Of a DNA stretch of 64,000 nucleotides, positions 23,641 through 34,198 are shown piece by piece. The notes beneath the pieces were generated by a model, which did no database searches, had not been told where the DNA came from, and saw nothing but the letters and a program-made list of their open reading frames with translations. The stretch lies in NCBI RefSeq assembly GCF_958298935.1, contig NC_084932.1, forward strand, positions 7,481,501 through 7,545,500. The letters are read 5' to 3'. The DNA comes from Phragmites australis (lineage: Eukaryota; Streptophyta; Magnoliopsida; Poales; Poaceae). Within the stretch, counting starts at the first letter, position 1. Each line of letters begins with the position of its first letter. A program made the position numbers and the translations under genes.

Positions 23641-24900
23641 AAAGACGAGGACTAAGAGTGACTGCTCTTGCTCTAAAGATTCGATTGAATTTTCAGATCA
23701 TAAAAAAGACAGGGGCTAAGACTGTCGACCCCCGTACCAAAGTCAAAACAAACTTTTGAAAAGAAAAAGATGAAGTGTTGCTTAACCTTAAAACAAAGGT
23801 AGCACACTTCTCGACTTAAAGACATGGGACTAAGAGTCTCTGCCCCGCACCGAAGGCATTGTGCCTTCAGGTTACAAAAGATAGGGGCTAAGAGTGTCTG
23901 CCCCCTGTGAGAAATCATCTAAATAGTATTCTAATTAATTATCAGAGGATTATTTTCTTAATCACAACCTCAATTATTAACTATAATATCATTTCGGTAG
24001 TCCTAATACGTGTTTTGTGTCCAAGATCAGAACACATGCCTTTCCAATATATAACATCATAACAAAGCTTAAGAAAGATTATAAGTTCTTAAACATTTAA
24101 CTATTTACAATAATTTACACAAAAGATTAGATCAACTACACATCGAAAATCAAACTATAGATAACAAAAGAAGAGTGGAGCCACATGCCCTTAAACTCCA
24201 TCCAAAACCTTTGCCACTCGAGACTAGTTGCCTACTTAGGCCCACCACCAAGATCGGTGGACATGAAGTAGCTAAAAATGAGCTCTTTCTCACCAAAAGT
24301 ATCTAAAAAATAGCGTGAGTATGAAGGTACTTACAAGATTTAACCTATACAGGGCACATATAAATAGTTCAACTTCAAGGATTATGTATTGAGCTATTAA
24401 CAAGAAAAGATCACATGGTTAAGTAGATTCATATGCATAAGCAACCTAAAGACATATGTGTGAGCACCTATAATTAACTAAACAAACCTTTCCAAACCTG
24501 TAAACAACATGAACGTAAATGTAAAAGAAAACATCTCATGTAAACAACAACCATCGACAACCATACCCAACAAAACCATACCAATCATCCTACATTCGTG
24601 ACTACCACCAATGAAAATGGATAGGAGCATGCTCATGACCTAGAGCATGTAAATTCGAATTATTTTTACACCCTACAGGAGGTACAACTTTATCCACACG
24701 ATATGAGGACCATACGGCTTGAGTGACCACATAGACCCACCCAAGGGGTACCCATGTCAAGTACTCGGAACCACCCACTTGAAATGACCATATGGCACCG
24801 AAGTTACCGCGAGCGTGTCCCGGACACTTCCGGCTCCCCGCCACTTTGCTCCTCTTTTTCTTTTTCTCTTACGCGTCATTAGCCCGCAAGGTAAGTGTCG
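23641..24900. other. Internal or nested LTR-like sequence
   Basis: The GGGGCTAAGA-GTGTCTGCCCC phrases (23650-23905) recur three times and look retrotransposon-internal. From 23907 a TGTGAGAAATC start opens about 0.95 kb of non-coding text resembling an LTR; a second copy or TSD was not found, so a nested solo LTR is only a possibility. Confidence 0.35.
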
Positions 24901-25754
24901 GCACGGCGTATGATATTCAGCTTATTAAATTGATCATTGTAAAAAAAGTGTAATCTTATCTTAATATTAGTTAATATATTTTCTATTTTTAGAAAAAAAA
25001 AATACAGATGTTACGATGAATTCATGTTTCATGATCAGTTTAAAACATTTTTTTTCTTATCCATACAAAAATGTACGATCTTTCCTATAATATATAATGA
25101 TAGCTATTCATTCAATGTCTCGATATTGCTTTTTCTAGTTCGATGTTGGTCCATAGAAATTGCTAAAAAAATATCTATGATTGAAAATAACTAGAGCTCA
25201 GATCAATAAATAGTAGAACAATGTAACATAAATCATGACCATTAAGGATAAATGCTTTAAAATTGATAAAGTTTGGCAAGAAAAAAACATTTCGTTTAGA
25301 TGCATTCACAATAACCATGTGTAGTAAATTATACTCGATGATATCTAATACCTGAAATGTGTTCCAAAAAAGACATAATACTTGAAATATATATAGTAGA
25401 TAAAATGAGTTTGTATACCAATTAGCTCTTATGTTATTTAGTTTTTATATTCTAATGATTATATAATTATATATATATAATATATATGTATATATGTACC
25501 CTGGAACACGTAAGCATAGTGCCCCTTGTGTCCGCCCTTATCAAAGCGTAGTCATAAGAATGCATCTAACTCTGGTAATTATGTAAAGAAAAATCAGTGT
25601 CTTGTATGTGCTCTTTTCTTCCTGTCGTTTTTTCTATTGGGGTTTTAAGATGGAGTTTTTAGTGAGACGTACATAGTGGCAATAAGTCTAAGACTTTTCC
25701 TAGTTGTAGTTGTTCGCTCCGTTGTCTTATCGGAGCTTACAGCTGAGGGGCTAC
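24901..25754. other. AT-rich end of the outer element interior
   Basis: No frame or domain. It ends with the purine-rich AGCTGAGGGGCTAC before the 3' LTR, a plausible polypurine tract. Confidence 0.45.
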
Positions 25755-25992
25755 CGTTGGGAAAAAGATCCAAATTTACAAATGAGCTCATATAACAAAA
25801 CAGTCCATGTAAAGTCTTAAGGGCTTCTTTATAATATTTGTATCTCACTAAAGGTTAGAGAGTAAGTTTTATCTCTCTCTCACCTATATAAAGAACTCAA
25901 GAGGTAAAAGAGGGTTGATTACTTCTATCTCCACTCATCTCTTTTTACCTGGAGTGAACCCGTTCGGTGTGTAGACAGGAATTGTTCCAACA
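25755..25992 (+). repeat. 3' LTR of the outer element
   Basis: Starts CGTTGGG, probably a decayed TGTTGGG, and ends TTCCAACA. It is collinear with 4830-5070 and shares the TATATAAAG box. Confidence 0.75.
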
Positions 25993-25999
25993 ACCGGTA

Positions 26000-26845
26000 A
26001 AAAAACCCTAGCCCACATCACACATCGAGTCATGCAAGGCAAAATAGCGAGTGCAATATAAGTCGATGCTGTTGTTGGACAGCAGAGCTTCTTAAGTTAA
26101 CTACTCCAAAGTATCCACCTGAACACCAATTTTTAAAGTATATTGAATTTGTGCCTATTATATTCGAATTTGGGCATCTTGTTCCGAATGCTCTCTTCCT
26201 TGAGGCGCGAGTGAATCCTGCGGGCCTTGATCGGTAGCTGGGCTGCTAACAGGTTCCTTCAACTGAACTGCTTGACCAAGAAATGAACGAAAATGCAAAT
26301 AGAGTATTTTTTTACTCCTAATTTATCTTTTCACAACTAGGGCTGCTACCTTACTAAGTCACAAAATTTGTTAACAAAAATGTCCTTATCAAATCATGTT
26401 GTCTGTAATTCCATGTATCTTGATCCTACATGTTCAGGGTTAGGGTTGTTTGGTTTGCAACCTAACATTGCAACGTCAAACATTAGGCATACTACAGTTT
26501 ATTAGGCGAGTGTTTGGTCATCTGCAACGGTTATGATTTGCCACCGTTTTTCAGCTCGGTGGCTCACATGTCATACACTTAGTTTTTTCGCCTAACTTTG
26601 TCAAACTTTGTGTACTAATTTTACTCGCCACACTTGGAGACATGTCAAACTTTACCTAACTTAATTATAGCAAAATTACGCACCAACTAAAGATGTCCTT
26701 GACCCAAGACTTGCAGCCGGTTGCCCTCTGCATTTCACTACCGTCTTCGACTGTCCCATGCCGACGGCTACCGTCGTCGCAGGGCGCAGCGGCCACGCGT
26801 GCAGCGCCGGCCACCGAGAGCATCTTTCCCACCCAATCTCGAGGC
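26000..26845. other. Intergenic, with a MITE-like stretch at about 26440-26680
   Basis: GGTTGTTTGGTTTGCAACC at about 26445 and repeated CCTAACTTTGTCAAACTTTG phrases are typical of grass Tourist-like MITEs. The opposite terminus and TSD could not be fixed. No gene is seen. Confidence 0.35.
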
Positions 26846-27563
26846 ATGTATACTACTGAATCATAGGACATGTCTGATTTATTATTGTTTTAGTAGACGA
26901 AGGCCATGAGCAGGCTTGCAGCAGTGGCAAATGCCATGAACTAATGCTTGTGAAGCACCTCGATTAACCACAGCTGGCGTCACTTTCTGCACACAGGCTG
27001 CAAAATTGTCCTCTTCTTTCTTTTGTGGAATGTGAACTCAATGACCTGAATTTCCCAAGTAAGATGAAATCTCTGAAACATGACAAAGCCCTTTTTTCCA
27101 TTCTTCCCTGCTGTTCTGGCCTTTGTTTGCTACTCTCACTTCATTCCATGGGATGTTCCTTGATGCAATATTCCCTTATGGCAAGGAAGATTGTTGTGTC
27201 CTTTTTCCCCCCTAAATATTTCAATTCCATTGAACCTAATGCATAACACGATACAGGTCTGGCTTTGCAGCCCATTTCTTCACAGAAAGACCAACCCTTG
27301 TGGTTTATCATTTCGCACTTACAGCTACTATTGTAGTGACATCTCAAGAAAAGAACATGTTTCTTTTTTTAATATTTTTGTTGAGAGGATCAAGGAAATA
27401 ACATTTATGCCTGACCAATGGAGGGTCCACATCTAAATGGCCTGTCTTCACAGCCTGGCTGGCTGCCTGCAGCATCCAAACTGATGATGCTTGCGACACG
27501 CAGCAGTCATGCAGAACAATTCAGAAACAGCCATTGGGGGACACCAGCGCCAGTGACAGCAGG

Positions 27564-28338
27564 TTTTTTTAGGTAAAGGGAGTTTTATTTTATTAAGATA
27601 ATGAAATCATCCCGGCTTTTCTACATCTTTCGATATATGTGACCGATAATTATTATAAACATTTTGTCTATAATGTAGATATCTATCTACCATATAACCA
27701 TCACCCACCCTCCAACAAGAGGATTAACATAAAAAGAATGTTCACCGCACACTCCCAACAAATGAGGTTTAACAAACAATGAAAGCCCTCCATTATTGCT
27801 CTATTATGTTGCTAAACCTCCACCCACGCATCGTGAAGATTTTCATTATCGTTGTCTCCAACACTTGACATGCCGCACGCATAGTCCATCTTTTATTTAA
27901 GTGTTCAAAATCTTATTCAATATGTAACCTTGAAGATAACTTGCATAGAAGAATGCAATTGTGTTTGGTCAAAAATCACATTCTAGCAAAGCCAAATTGC
28001 CCAACAAATGGCACTAGCCCCAACCAGAATTTGTTTTTTCAGTTTTGCTCCTATTCTCCTAAGCCATCCACCCAACATATGTCTAATACAGATCTCCAAA
28101 TGAACTTAGCAAAGATACAATCGATGAAGAGATGTTGTATGCTTTTGCTTCCATTACGGAAGCAACAATTTTCATTGTCATCCCAATTTCGTTTAACTAA
28201 ATTGTCTTTTCTGAGAACTACATTTTTTACAAGAACCACATAAATATTCTGACTTTTAAAGGAATTTTCAATTCCACATATTTTGGATATGTACTCTAAT
28301 GTTATCGTTTATAACACCTTATAAATATCGTTTATAAT
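27564..28338 (-). mobile_element. 5'-truncated LINE (non-LTR retrotransposon) 3' end
   Basis: On the minus strand it encodes part of the reverse-transcriptase zinc-binding region (zf-RVT): KRNWDDNENCCFRNGS, then QHLFIDCIFAKFIWRSV. The 3' end has an A-rich tail (T run at 27564-27570 on the plus strand). It is flanked by a 15-bp TSD GCCAGTGACAGCAGG (27549-27563) and GCCAGTGACAGGAGG (28339-28353), one mismatch. The duplicated region at 51.2 kb lacks the insertion. Confidence 0.85.
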
Positions 28339-28503
28339 GCCAGTGACAGGAGGTATCTTCACACAGTAATCCTGAACAAATATGTCATGAGCAGTAAACC
28401 AACCAGCGTCTGCATCTTCTATCAGGATATGTTACTCGGTATTTCTCGTGTTTAGACGCAATCAAGCAAAATCAATTTGACAAGAAATTTGTAGAAATAG
28501 CAG

Positions 28504-28700
28504 ACAGGTCCGGCCTTGACATTTCGGTGACCCGGGACGAAATTAAAAATGAGGCCTTATTATTAAATATAAATCGTTCAGATCTAATTTTTTCAGTTTG
28601 CTTTTGGACCGATATACACAGTATACATATATATATATGGGGCCTTTGAATTTTGGAGGCCTAGGACGGTCGCACCGCTCGACCCCTCCGGACCGGCCCT
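28504..28700. mobile_element. hAT-type MITE (197 bp)
   Basis: Flanked by a perfect 8-bp repeat AATAGCAG (28496-28503 and 28701-28708), the hAT TSD length. The ends are ACAGGTCCGGCC and, complemented, AGGGCCGGTCCGG. The paralogous module at 29250 reads straight through (GAAATAGCAGAAAGATCA). Confidence 0.85.
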
Positions 28701-28970
28701 AATAGCAGAAAGATCAAGCTATCAGACTTGCTAATGTGTAATGGCATCAGAACCAAGTCTCACATCACTATCAAAGCAACATCAGCACAACAAATATATA
28801 CTTACTGTCTCTTCATTATGTTTGTGAAGCCAGGACAGATGGATATCTAATCGATGATAAAAAAGTCATTAGTCAAAACTAGCGGCACGACGCCACAAGA
28901 CTAGCTGCGTACAACATCGAAAACTTGGGAAGACTTGCTCAAGGCTTGTATCGATTCTTTTAATCAGAGA

Positions 28971-29237
28971 TTATGGTCCCAGTAAATACTCGACACATGC
29001 CTCGACAATAAAGGCACTGGCAGCATTTTCCAAAATTATATACTCTCCGAAGGGCGCCTCAAGGAGAGCCAACTCGGGATGAGCTCTCATGGTGCTGTCG
29101 TTTCGGAAGTCCCCAAGCAGGAATACGGCGACGGCACTGGAATACATTAAAGACGGCGCATTGCCCTTGGTAGTTGCTTTGATTGCGGCGACAGATGCTT
29201 GATATTTCTCCTGTTTAAACGCAATCAAGCATAACAA
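28971..29237 (-). pseudogene. Unidentified coding remnant in copy A
   Basis: An 88-codon frame encodes TTKGNAPSLMYSSAVAVFLL, then GEYIILENAASAFIVEACVE. I do not recognise the family. Copy B (about 51540-51715) preserves a similar reading (KGNTPSSMYSSADAVFLLG) followed by a deletion and frame changes, which suggests an ancestral coding exon decaying in both copies. In copy B it lies just downstream of the SKIP35 stop codon, so a lost neighbouring gene or an old 3' extension are both possible. Confidence 0.4.
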
Positions 29238-29370
29238 TTTGCAAGAAACTGGAAATAGCAGAAAGATCAGAGCAATGATTCACATCGCCATCAAGGTAAC
29301 CTCCATACATTAGAAATATATATACTTACTGTCTCTTCGTTTATGTTTGTGAAGCCAGTACAGATGGATA

Positions 29371-30262
29371 GTCTAGACGGCACGAGCAGAGGTGATGGGA
29401 GTGAGGGTGATGGCGAAGATCTCCTCGAAGATGAACACGTAGAGAAGGGAGAGGACAGCATAGTCTATCGACTCCCAAGTGGCATCGCGGGCGCTTGGCG
29501 GCGCGTTTGCAGCGTGAGTGCTCAGCGGCGCTAGTGCTCGGCAGCGCAGAAGGAGCAGCGGCGCAGCGTAGACGAGCAGCGCCTCGCCGGCATCGACCTA
29601 CAGATCCTCTCCACCCAGGTGCGTCGCTTCCCCTTATGGCCTCCCTCAGATCCGCATCGAATGAATATTTCCCTGATCCCCACTTGGATGTCTGAGCACT
29701 TGGTTTAGGCGCATGCCATACGGCTCGGAAGAGTGTAAAGATCCGGCTTTTGTGAGTGGCTGGCGGATGGTTGATGCAGTATAGGAACTCACATTTGTAA
29801 ACTATGATCAATGGTTGATGTAGTTAGGTTGAATGGTTGATGCTGGTAGGTGTGTTAGCTAAGAATCTTCCTATACTAGCTGTTGCTTCTTAGCTAGATC
29901 TGGCCTTTGTTGGTTGAGTCATTTGCTAGTTTAGGTCTGCGTAAAAAGTATTACTTATTTCGTCCTGGATTCGTGGAGCGGTAAGACATAACAGAAGATT
30001 CTAGATTACCTGTTCCAAGTATATATATTGTAATCTGGGTGATTTTGAATTTTGTTGGTGGTTAAAAAATGTGAGTTGGAGTTCTGACTCACTAATAGGT
30101 GAGATTTCACAGTGTCATGTTAGATAATTGACTTAGATTAGTGAGCCTAATTTTTTAAGTTTGTAACTTGTTTCTTCAGTTCTTGTTCTTCAGTAACTTG
30201 TTTTTTTAGTTCTAGCTACTTAATATTGTGTCATTTTTTTAGCTTGATTGAATTATTTAGAT
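29371..30262. other. Intergenic
   Basis: On the minus strand at about 29395-29480 a hydrophobic stretch reads SIDYAVLSLLYVFIFEEIFA, which may be a membrane-segment exon remnant. No gene model can be built. The rest is unrecognised. Confidence 0.3.
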
Positions 30263-30690
30263 ATGTCTACTCTTGGAACTAGTGGGAAGTGTGCAGCAGC
30301 ACCTACTGGAACTCAAAATGAGACAACAACTCAACAAGAATCTCAAGTACTGGTACTGCTGATGTGAATGTGATAGAGATAGATGATAGTGTTGCTATTG
30401 GTAGAAAGAGGAAATTAAAATTTGAGGTGTATGGAAAGTTAAATGTATGTAGTGTAAGAAACTTAGGAGGCGAGACAAGAAATGGGACCAAACATTTGCA
30501 TGACCATCTTGAAATTTGTGAACATCGGAAATTATCAAAAAATCAAGACGGGTTAGTTGTTGTGGAAAAATGTCTTCAATCAAGATATTGCTAGGAAAGA
30601 ACTTGTATTAATAATTTGTGTCCATAAGTACCCTCTATCTATGGTGGAACATACCGGCTTTCGAAAGTTTTGATGTTATTTTGTGATGTA
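30263..30690 (+). pseudogene. hAT (Ac-like) transposase N-terminal fragment with BED finger remnant
   Basis: ATG at 30263 opens a Ser/Thr/Gln-rich start. After a frame change near 30361 comes NVIEIDDSVAIGRKRKLK and then GGETRNGTKHLHDHLEIC, the second half of a BED zinc finger as in Ac-family transposases. The first Cys pair is degraded. Further on, in another frame, ARKELVLIICVHKYPLSMVE and HTGFRKF match the block that follows the finger in these proteins. The fragment stops just before the solo LTR at 30695. No catalytic domain follows. Confidence 0.75.
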
Positions 30691-30694
30691 CTAC

Positions 30695-32114
30695 TGTCGG
30701 AGGTGAACTCCTCAAGCGGGGATCCGGAGGGACCCCTTTGAGATTCGGCCGGGGATGATTCTGAATCCGTTTTGCGGGTGAAATAAATGGACGTAAATGC
30801 GATGCAGGTGGAGTAGAAGGATCGGATGCAGAAATTAGTAAATGCTTAGGGTGTTTTTAGACAGGTTCGGACCGCACTGAGCGTAACACCTACTCCTGTG
30901 TGTATGCTATAAATGCTCTGGGAATGTCTCTCTGAGTGTTTGCTGGGTTACAAGAATGTTTGTCTAGTCTAGAGCTTCATGCTCCTTGTTCTTCGGTGAT
31001 CTGAGCTTATGTGCTTCTGGTTTTCCTGAACCTCAGCTTGTCCTCGGATCCTCCCTTCTCTGGGGAGCCCGCCCCGCCTTTATAGTCGCCAGGTAGCGTG
31101 CCCAGAAAGGGATAGCGCGAGTTCCAAGACGCCATAAATGGAAAGCAACCATCATGGGCTGCTACACGAGGTGACAGGGAGAGTTGAAAACGTGCCCCGT
31201 CCGGTCTTGTAAGTCATCATGCCGTTTCTCAACGGGCGCCGCAGGGAGGTCCCACCGGGCAGTCACTGAGCAGCCCGGCGTGCCCGCCCGGTCAGAGCGA
31301 GCCTGACACAACAGGGCGGCAGGCGGGGCGCCTTGGGCTTCGCGATGTTATCCCGAGACGCGTCGGATGTCCCGCGATGAGACCCGTGCATTAAATGTCC
31401 CCACGCCTCTCTGCCAGGCTGTGGCAGGAACTGGCAGAAAGCGTGGGGGAGCAGCTGGAGGTGACAAACCACGCGCCCTCTTAAATGCAGCATCGGGCCT
31501 TTCACCAGCTGACACCTCACCGCTGGGCCTCTGTGGGGACTACCGGCGAAGGACTTCTCAGGCCCTCGGGGAACCGAGTGCTCGGGGGCCACTGTTCACA
31601 GCTCCGAACACTCTCTCCCGGATACGCCCTTTCTTGGTCCTCGGGGAACCGAGTGCTCGGGGGGGCACTATTCACGGCCCCGAGCACTCTCTCCAGAACT
31701 GGTTGTTCGGGTCCTCGAGGAACCGAGTGCTCAGGGGCCACCGTTCATAGCCCAGAGTACTCTCTCCCGGAACTGACTTTCCTTGGGTCCTCGAGGGACT
31801 CGGGTGCCCGGGGGCCACTGTTCGCAGCCCCGAGCACCCTCTCCCCGGTACTTGGCTTCTCTTGTCGTCGGAGGACTTAAGTGCTCGGGGGTCACTGTTT
31901 ATGGTCTCGAGCACTCTCTTCCCGATACTTGATCCTCTCGGGTCATCGGGGAACTTAGCACTCGGGAACCACTGTTCATGGTCCCGAGTACCCTTTCCCG
32001 GGACTTGATCTTCTCGAACCTCGGGGAGGTAAGCCCCCTGAGGGAGGGCGTCACGTGGCACTCTGCTGTCCTGGTCTCGAAACTCGAGGACCTCTGGTTC
32101 CTGTGTCACCAACA
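30695..32114 (-). mobile_element. Solo LTR (1.42 kb) of a gypsy-class element
   Basis: Reads on the minus strand from TGTTGGTGACACAGGAACC to GAGTTCACCTCCGACA. It is flanked by a perfect 5-bp TSD ACTAC (30690-30694 and 32115-32119). No internal domain or second LTR is nearby, so it is the product of LTR-LTR recombination. A TTTATAGTCG box lies at about 31080 on the plus strand. The gypsy assignment rests on LTR style and is inferred. Confidence 0.88.
31555..32030. repeat. ~70-75-bp tandem repeats inside the solo LTR
   Basis: About six units share the order: CTCGGGGAACCGAGTGCTCG, GGGGCCACTGTTCA, GCCCCGAGCACTCTCTCCCG, CTTGGTC. The long open frames on both strands here are by-products of the repetition. 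Confidence 0.85.
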
Positions 32115-32887
32115 ACTACTATCATTCTAAGACTATTACTCTATGTGATGCTTGTGAGTTGTGATGCTAGTAGCAGATGATGTGTATGTGCTTGTGTTAC
32201 TTTATTCTGATACTTGTTTGTTTTATTGTTTTCTTGTTGGTGCGCAACACAGAACTGTTGGTTTGTTTTATTGATGGGATCAACAGTCAAGTTGTAGAGT
32301 GCAGATAGATCAGGTCTCAAATCCCATCAGGTCTTGGTTTCCCGCCGGGACCAGGGCCTAGGGTTGTTTTGAACCCAGTTTGTTTTTCAGGTTCAGATCA
32401 GATTTTATATTTCAGATTTTGAGTTAGATGCGTTCTTACTCCACTGATCTCTAGAACCGTTACCACCCTTAGTCGATTCGATCACGCCAAGAGTAATCAT
32501 GCATGTTCTTCGATGTACTACAACAACACGCCATTCGAGACCGACAAGGCCATATGACACGGGCGCCCCTATATCTGTATGAATAAAACATGTATCCCTA
32601 TGTTTTCCTTGCTTCTTATTTTATGTACTTGGGTACGGCTGGCACGCTCGCATCCTTACATTCCATAGGGCAGAAAAAATATACTTGATTTTTCTCTCCA
32701 AATTAACAGACCTCAAACCGGACACACCTAATTCCCACGCGCGCTCCCAGCACAACGCGTGAACAACCTCGACAGCTCCCATCTTTCCATTTGCAGAATA
32801 TTTTTCCCTCCCTGTATTTCCTTTTTTAAAAAGTTTGCATGAGAAAATTTTGGCTCGAAAAGTTTTGAGAAAAAGTTTGGCTTGAAA
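32115..32887. other. Intergenic, nothing recognised
   Basis: No protein domain. Sequence up to 32887 is the target side of the next CACTA element. Confidence 0.45.
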
Positions 32888-34195
32888 TACTACTACAGAA
32901 CCGGTCATAAGTAACGTCTTATCAGTGCCGACTATACTAAAACTGTGACTGAAAATGAATCAGTGCCGATTCTCAATCTCCCACGCGTGAAAAATGAGTG
33001 AGCCGCTAAGAACCGGCACTGAAAAGGATTATCAATGTCGGTTGGTGGTTAAAACTGGCACTAAAACTTTTAGCACCGGTTGGTCCAGTGCCGATTCTAG
33101 CTACCAACTGACACTGATAGTTCTATTTCGTGTCAGTTCCATCTGTAATATGCACTAATAAAAATCAGACTCGAAATATTTCTTCATGAGAGTTTTGGCT
33201 CGTTTGGCTCGAGTCCACCTCTCTCTCTACCTTATCTCTTCACAGGAGCACAGGCACACACACAGCTCTCTTCCATCCCCTCCCTCCCTCTATCTTATCT
33301 CTTCCTCCTCTCCCCCATCTCTCTCTCGATCAGCCCCACGCGCCTCTGCTCCTGCCTCTAGGCCCTCTCCCCGGTTAGCCCCGCCTCTCCAAAGGCGACT
33401 CCTTGGCGTGGCTCGCGGAAGGATATTCTGGAAGGATGCAACGCGACGGAGGCAGATGAGATGGTGATGTGGCCATTGACGCCAGTCACGGAGCTCGCGC
33501 GGTTCACCGTCGACTCTAGAGGCGACCTAGGGCTCTCATCGACGGTCATCGCGTGGGACGGCGGGATCCAGCTCGGGGGCGGCGGGATCTAGCTCGTGAG
33601 TGGCGGGATCCGGCGTGGAGGCGATCGTCGACCATGTGCTGGAGGCCCCCTAAGGAATGGCAAGGCCAACGAGGACACGGTGGCGGTAGGGCGATTGCTG
33701 CGTGTGCTACTCGGTGTGGTAGACGCATTGCAGGAGTGCACATTGTGCGGCGTCATCGAACCGCTCGCGCCGGAGCAGGCAGGCACGATCGTCGCGGCCA
33801 TGCTGAGGTTCCACCTCGGCGTCCGTCGCACCGAGCGCGACTAGAGCCCCCACCACAGCGTCCGATGGGGATTCTAGTGGGCAGCCAACTTATCCAATGC
33901 AACAAAATTGTGGCGGCAGCCTTCACGCCCTGTGTTTTATTTGTGCAGGACGGAGCTAGAATCCACGATGATGGTGTCCTCAGCGACGATGAGCTCCGAC
34001 ACATGGGGCCAGCAGCGGGCTCGGCTCAATGCATCGAGCCGGCTCGTTTGCCTAGCCATTTTTCTTTATTTTGTTTCTAGAAAACCTTATCAGTGTCGGT
34101 TCTAAGACTATCATTGCCACTTATGTAGTGTCGGTTCTAAAACCGGTACTGATGAGATTTTAGAACTGGTACTGATAAGGTGTTTTAGTGTAGTG
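32888..34195. mobile_element. Non-autonomous CACTA element 1 with possible captured exons
   Basis: Ends are TACTACTACAGAACCGG (first base mutated from C) and, complemented, CACTACACTAAAACACC. The 3-bp flanks are AAA/AAA. Subterminal regions carry many direct and inverted copies of CAGTGCCGGTT-type units, the CACTA hallmark. No transposase is present. GC-rich interior 33440-34050 has gene-like frames (WPLTPVTELARFTVDSRG at about 33470 and DALQECTLCGVIEPLAPEQA at about 33727) that look like captured host exons of unknown origin. Confidence 0.8.
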
Positions 34196-34198
34196 AAA

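Larger units (their letters stand above)
4830..25992 (+). mobile_element. Old LTR retrotransposon, no coding domain seen, interrupted by a MULE
   Basis: Two related sequences of about 240 bp (4830-5070 and 25755-25992) bound this interval in the same orientation. A primer-binding-like site directly follows the left copy and a purine-rich GCTGAGGGG tract precedes the right copy. Flanking 5-mers are ACTGG (4825-4829) and ACCGG (25993-25997), which is a 5-bp TSD with one transition. After subtracting the Mutator insertion and one TSD copy the element is about 7.3 kb. I find no gag, protease, reverse transcriptase or integrase in 5071-7271 or 21147-25754, so it resembles a non-autonomous (LARD-like) element. 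The LTRs look roughly 75% identical by eye, indicating great age. Confidence 0.75.
26846..29370. repeat. Segmental duplication copy A (paralogue of 50910-51720)
   Basis: Collinear blocks match copy B: a CATAGGACATGTCTGATTTA-like block, ATGCCTG..CAATG..GGGTCCACA, CATCCAAACTGATGATGCTTG, GCAATCAAGCA, GTTTATGTTTGTGAAGCCAG and ACAACATCGAAAACTTGGGA. Copy A is longer because of a LINE (27564-28338), a hAT MITE (28504-28700), extra sequence at about 26960-27400, and a second copy of the GTTTAAACGCAATCAAGCA-to-GTGAAGCCAG module at 29200-29360. Confidence 0.8.

Noticed and set aside
23907..24850. Definite solo LTR
   Set aside because: A TGTGAG start is suggestive, but no matching CA end with a TSD was found, so it is listed only as LTR-like sequence.
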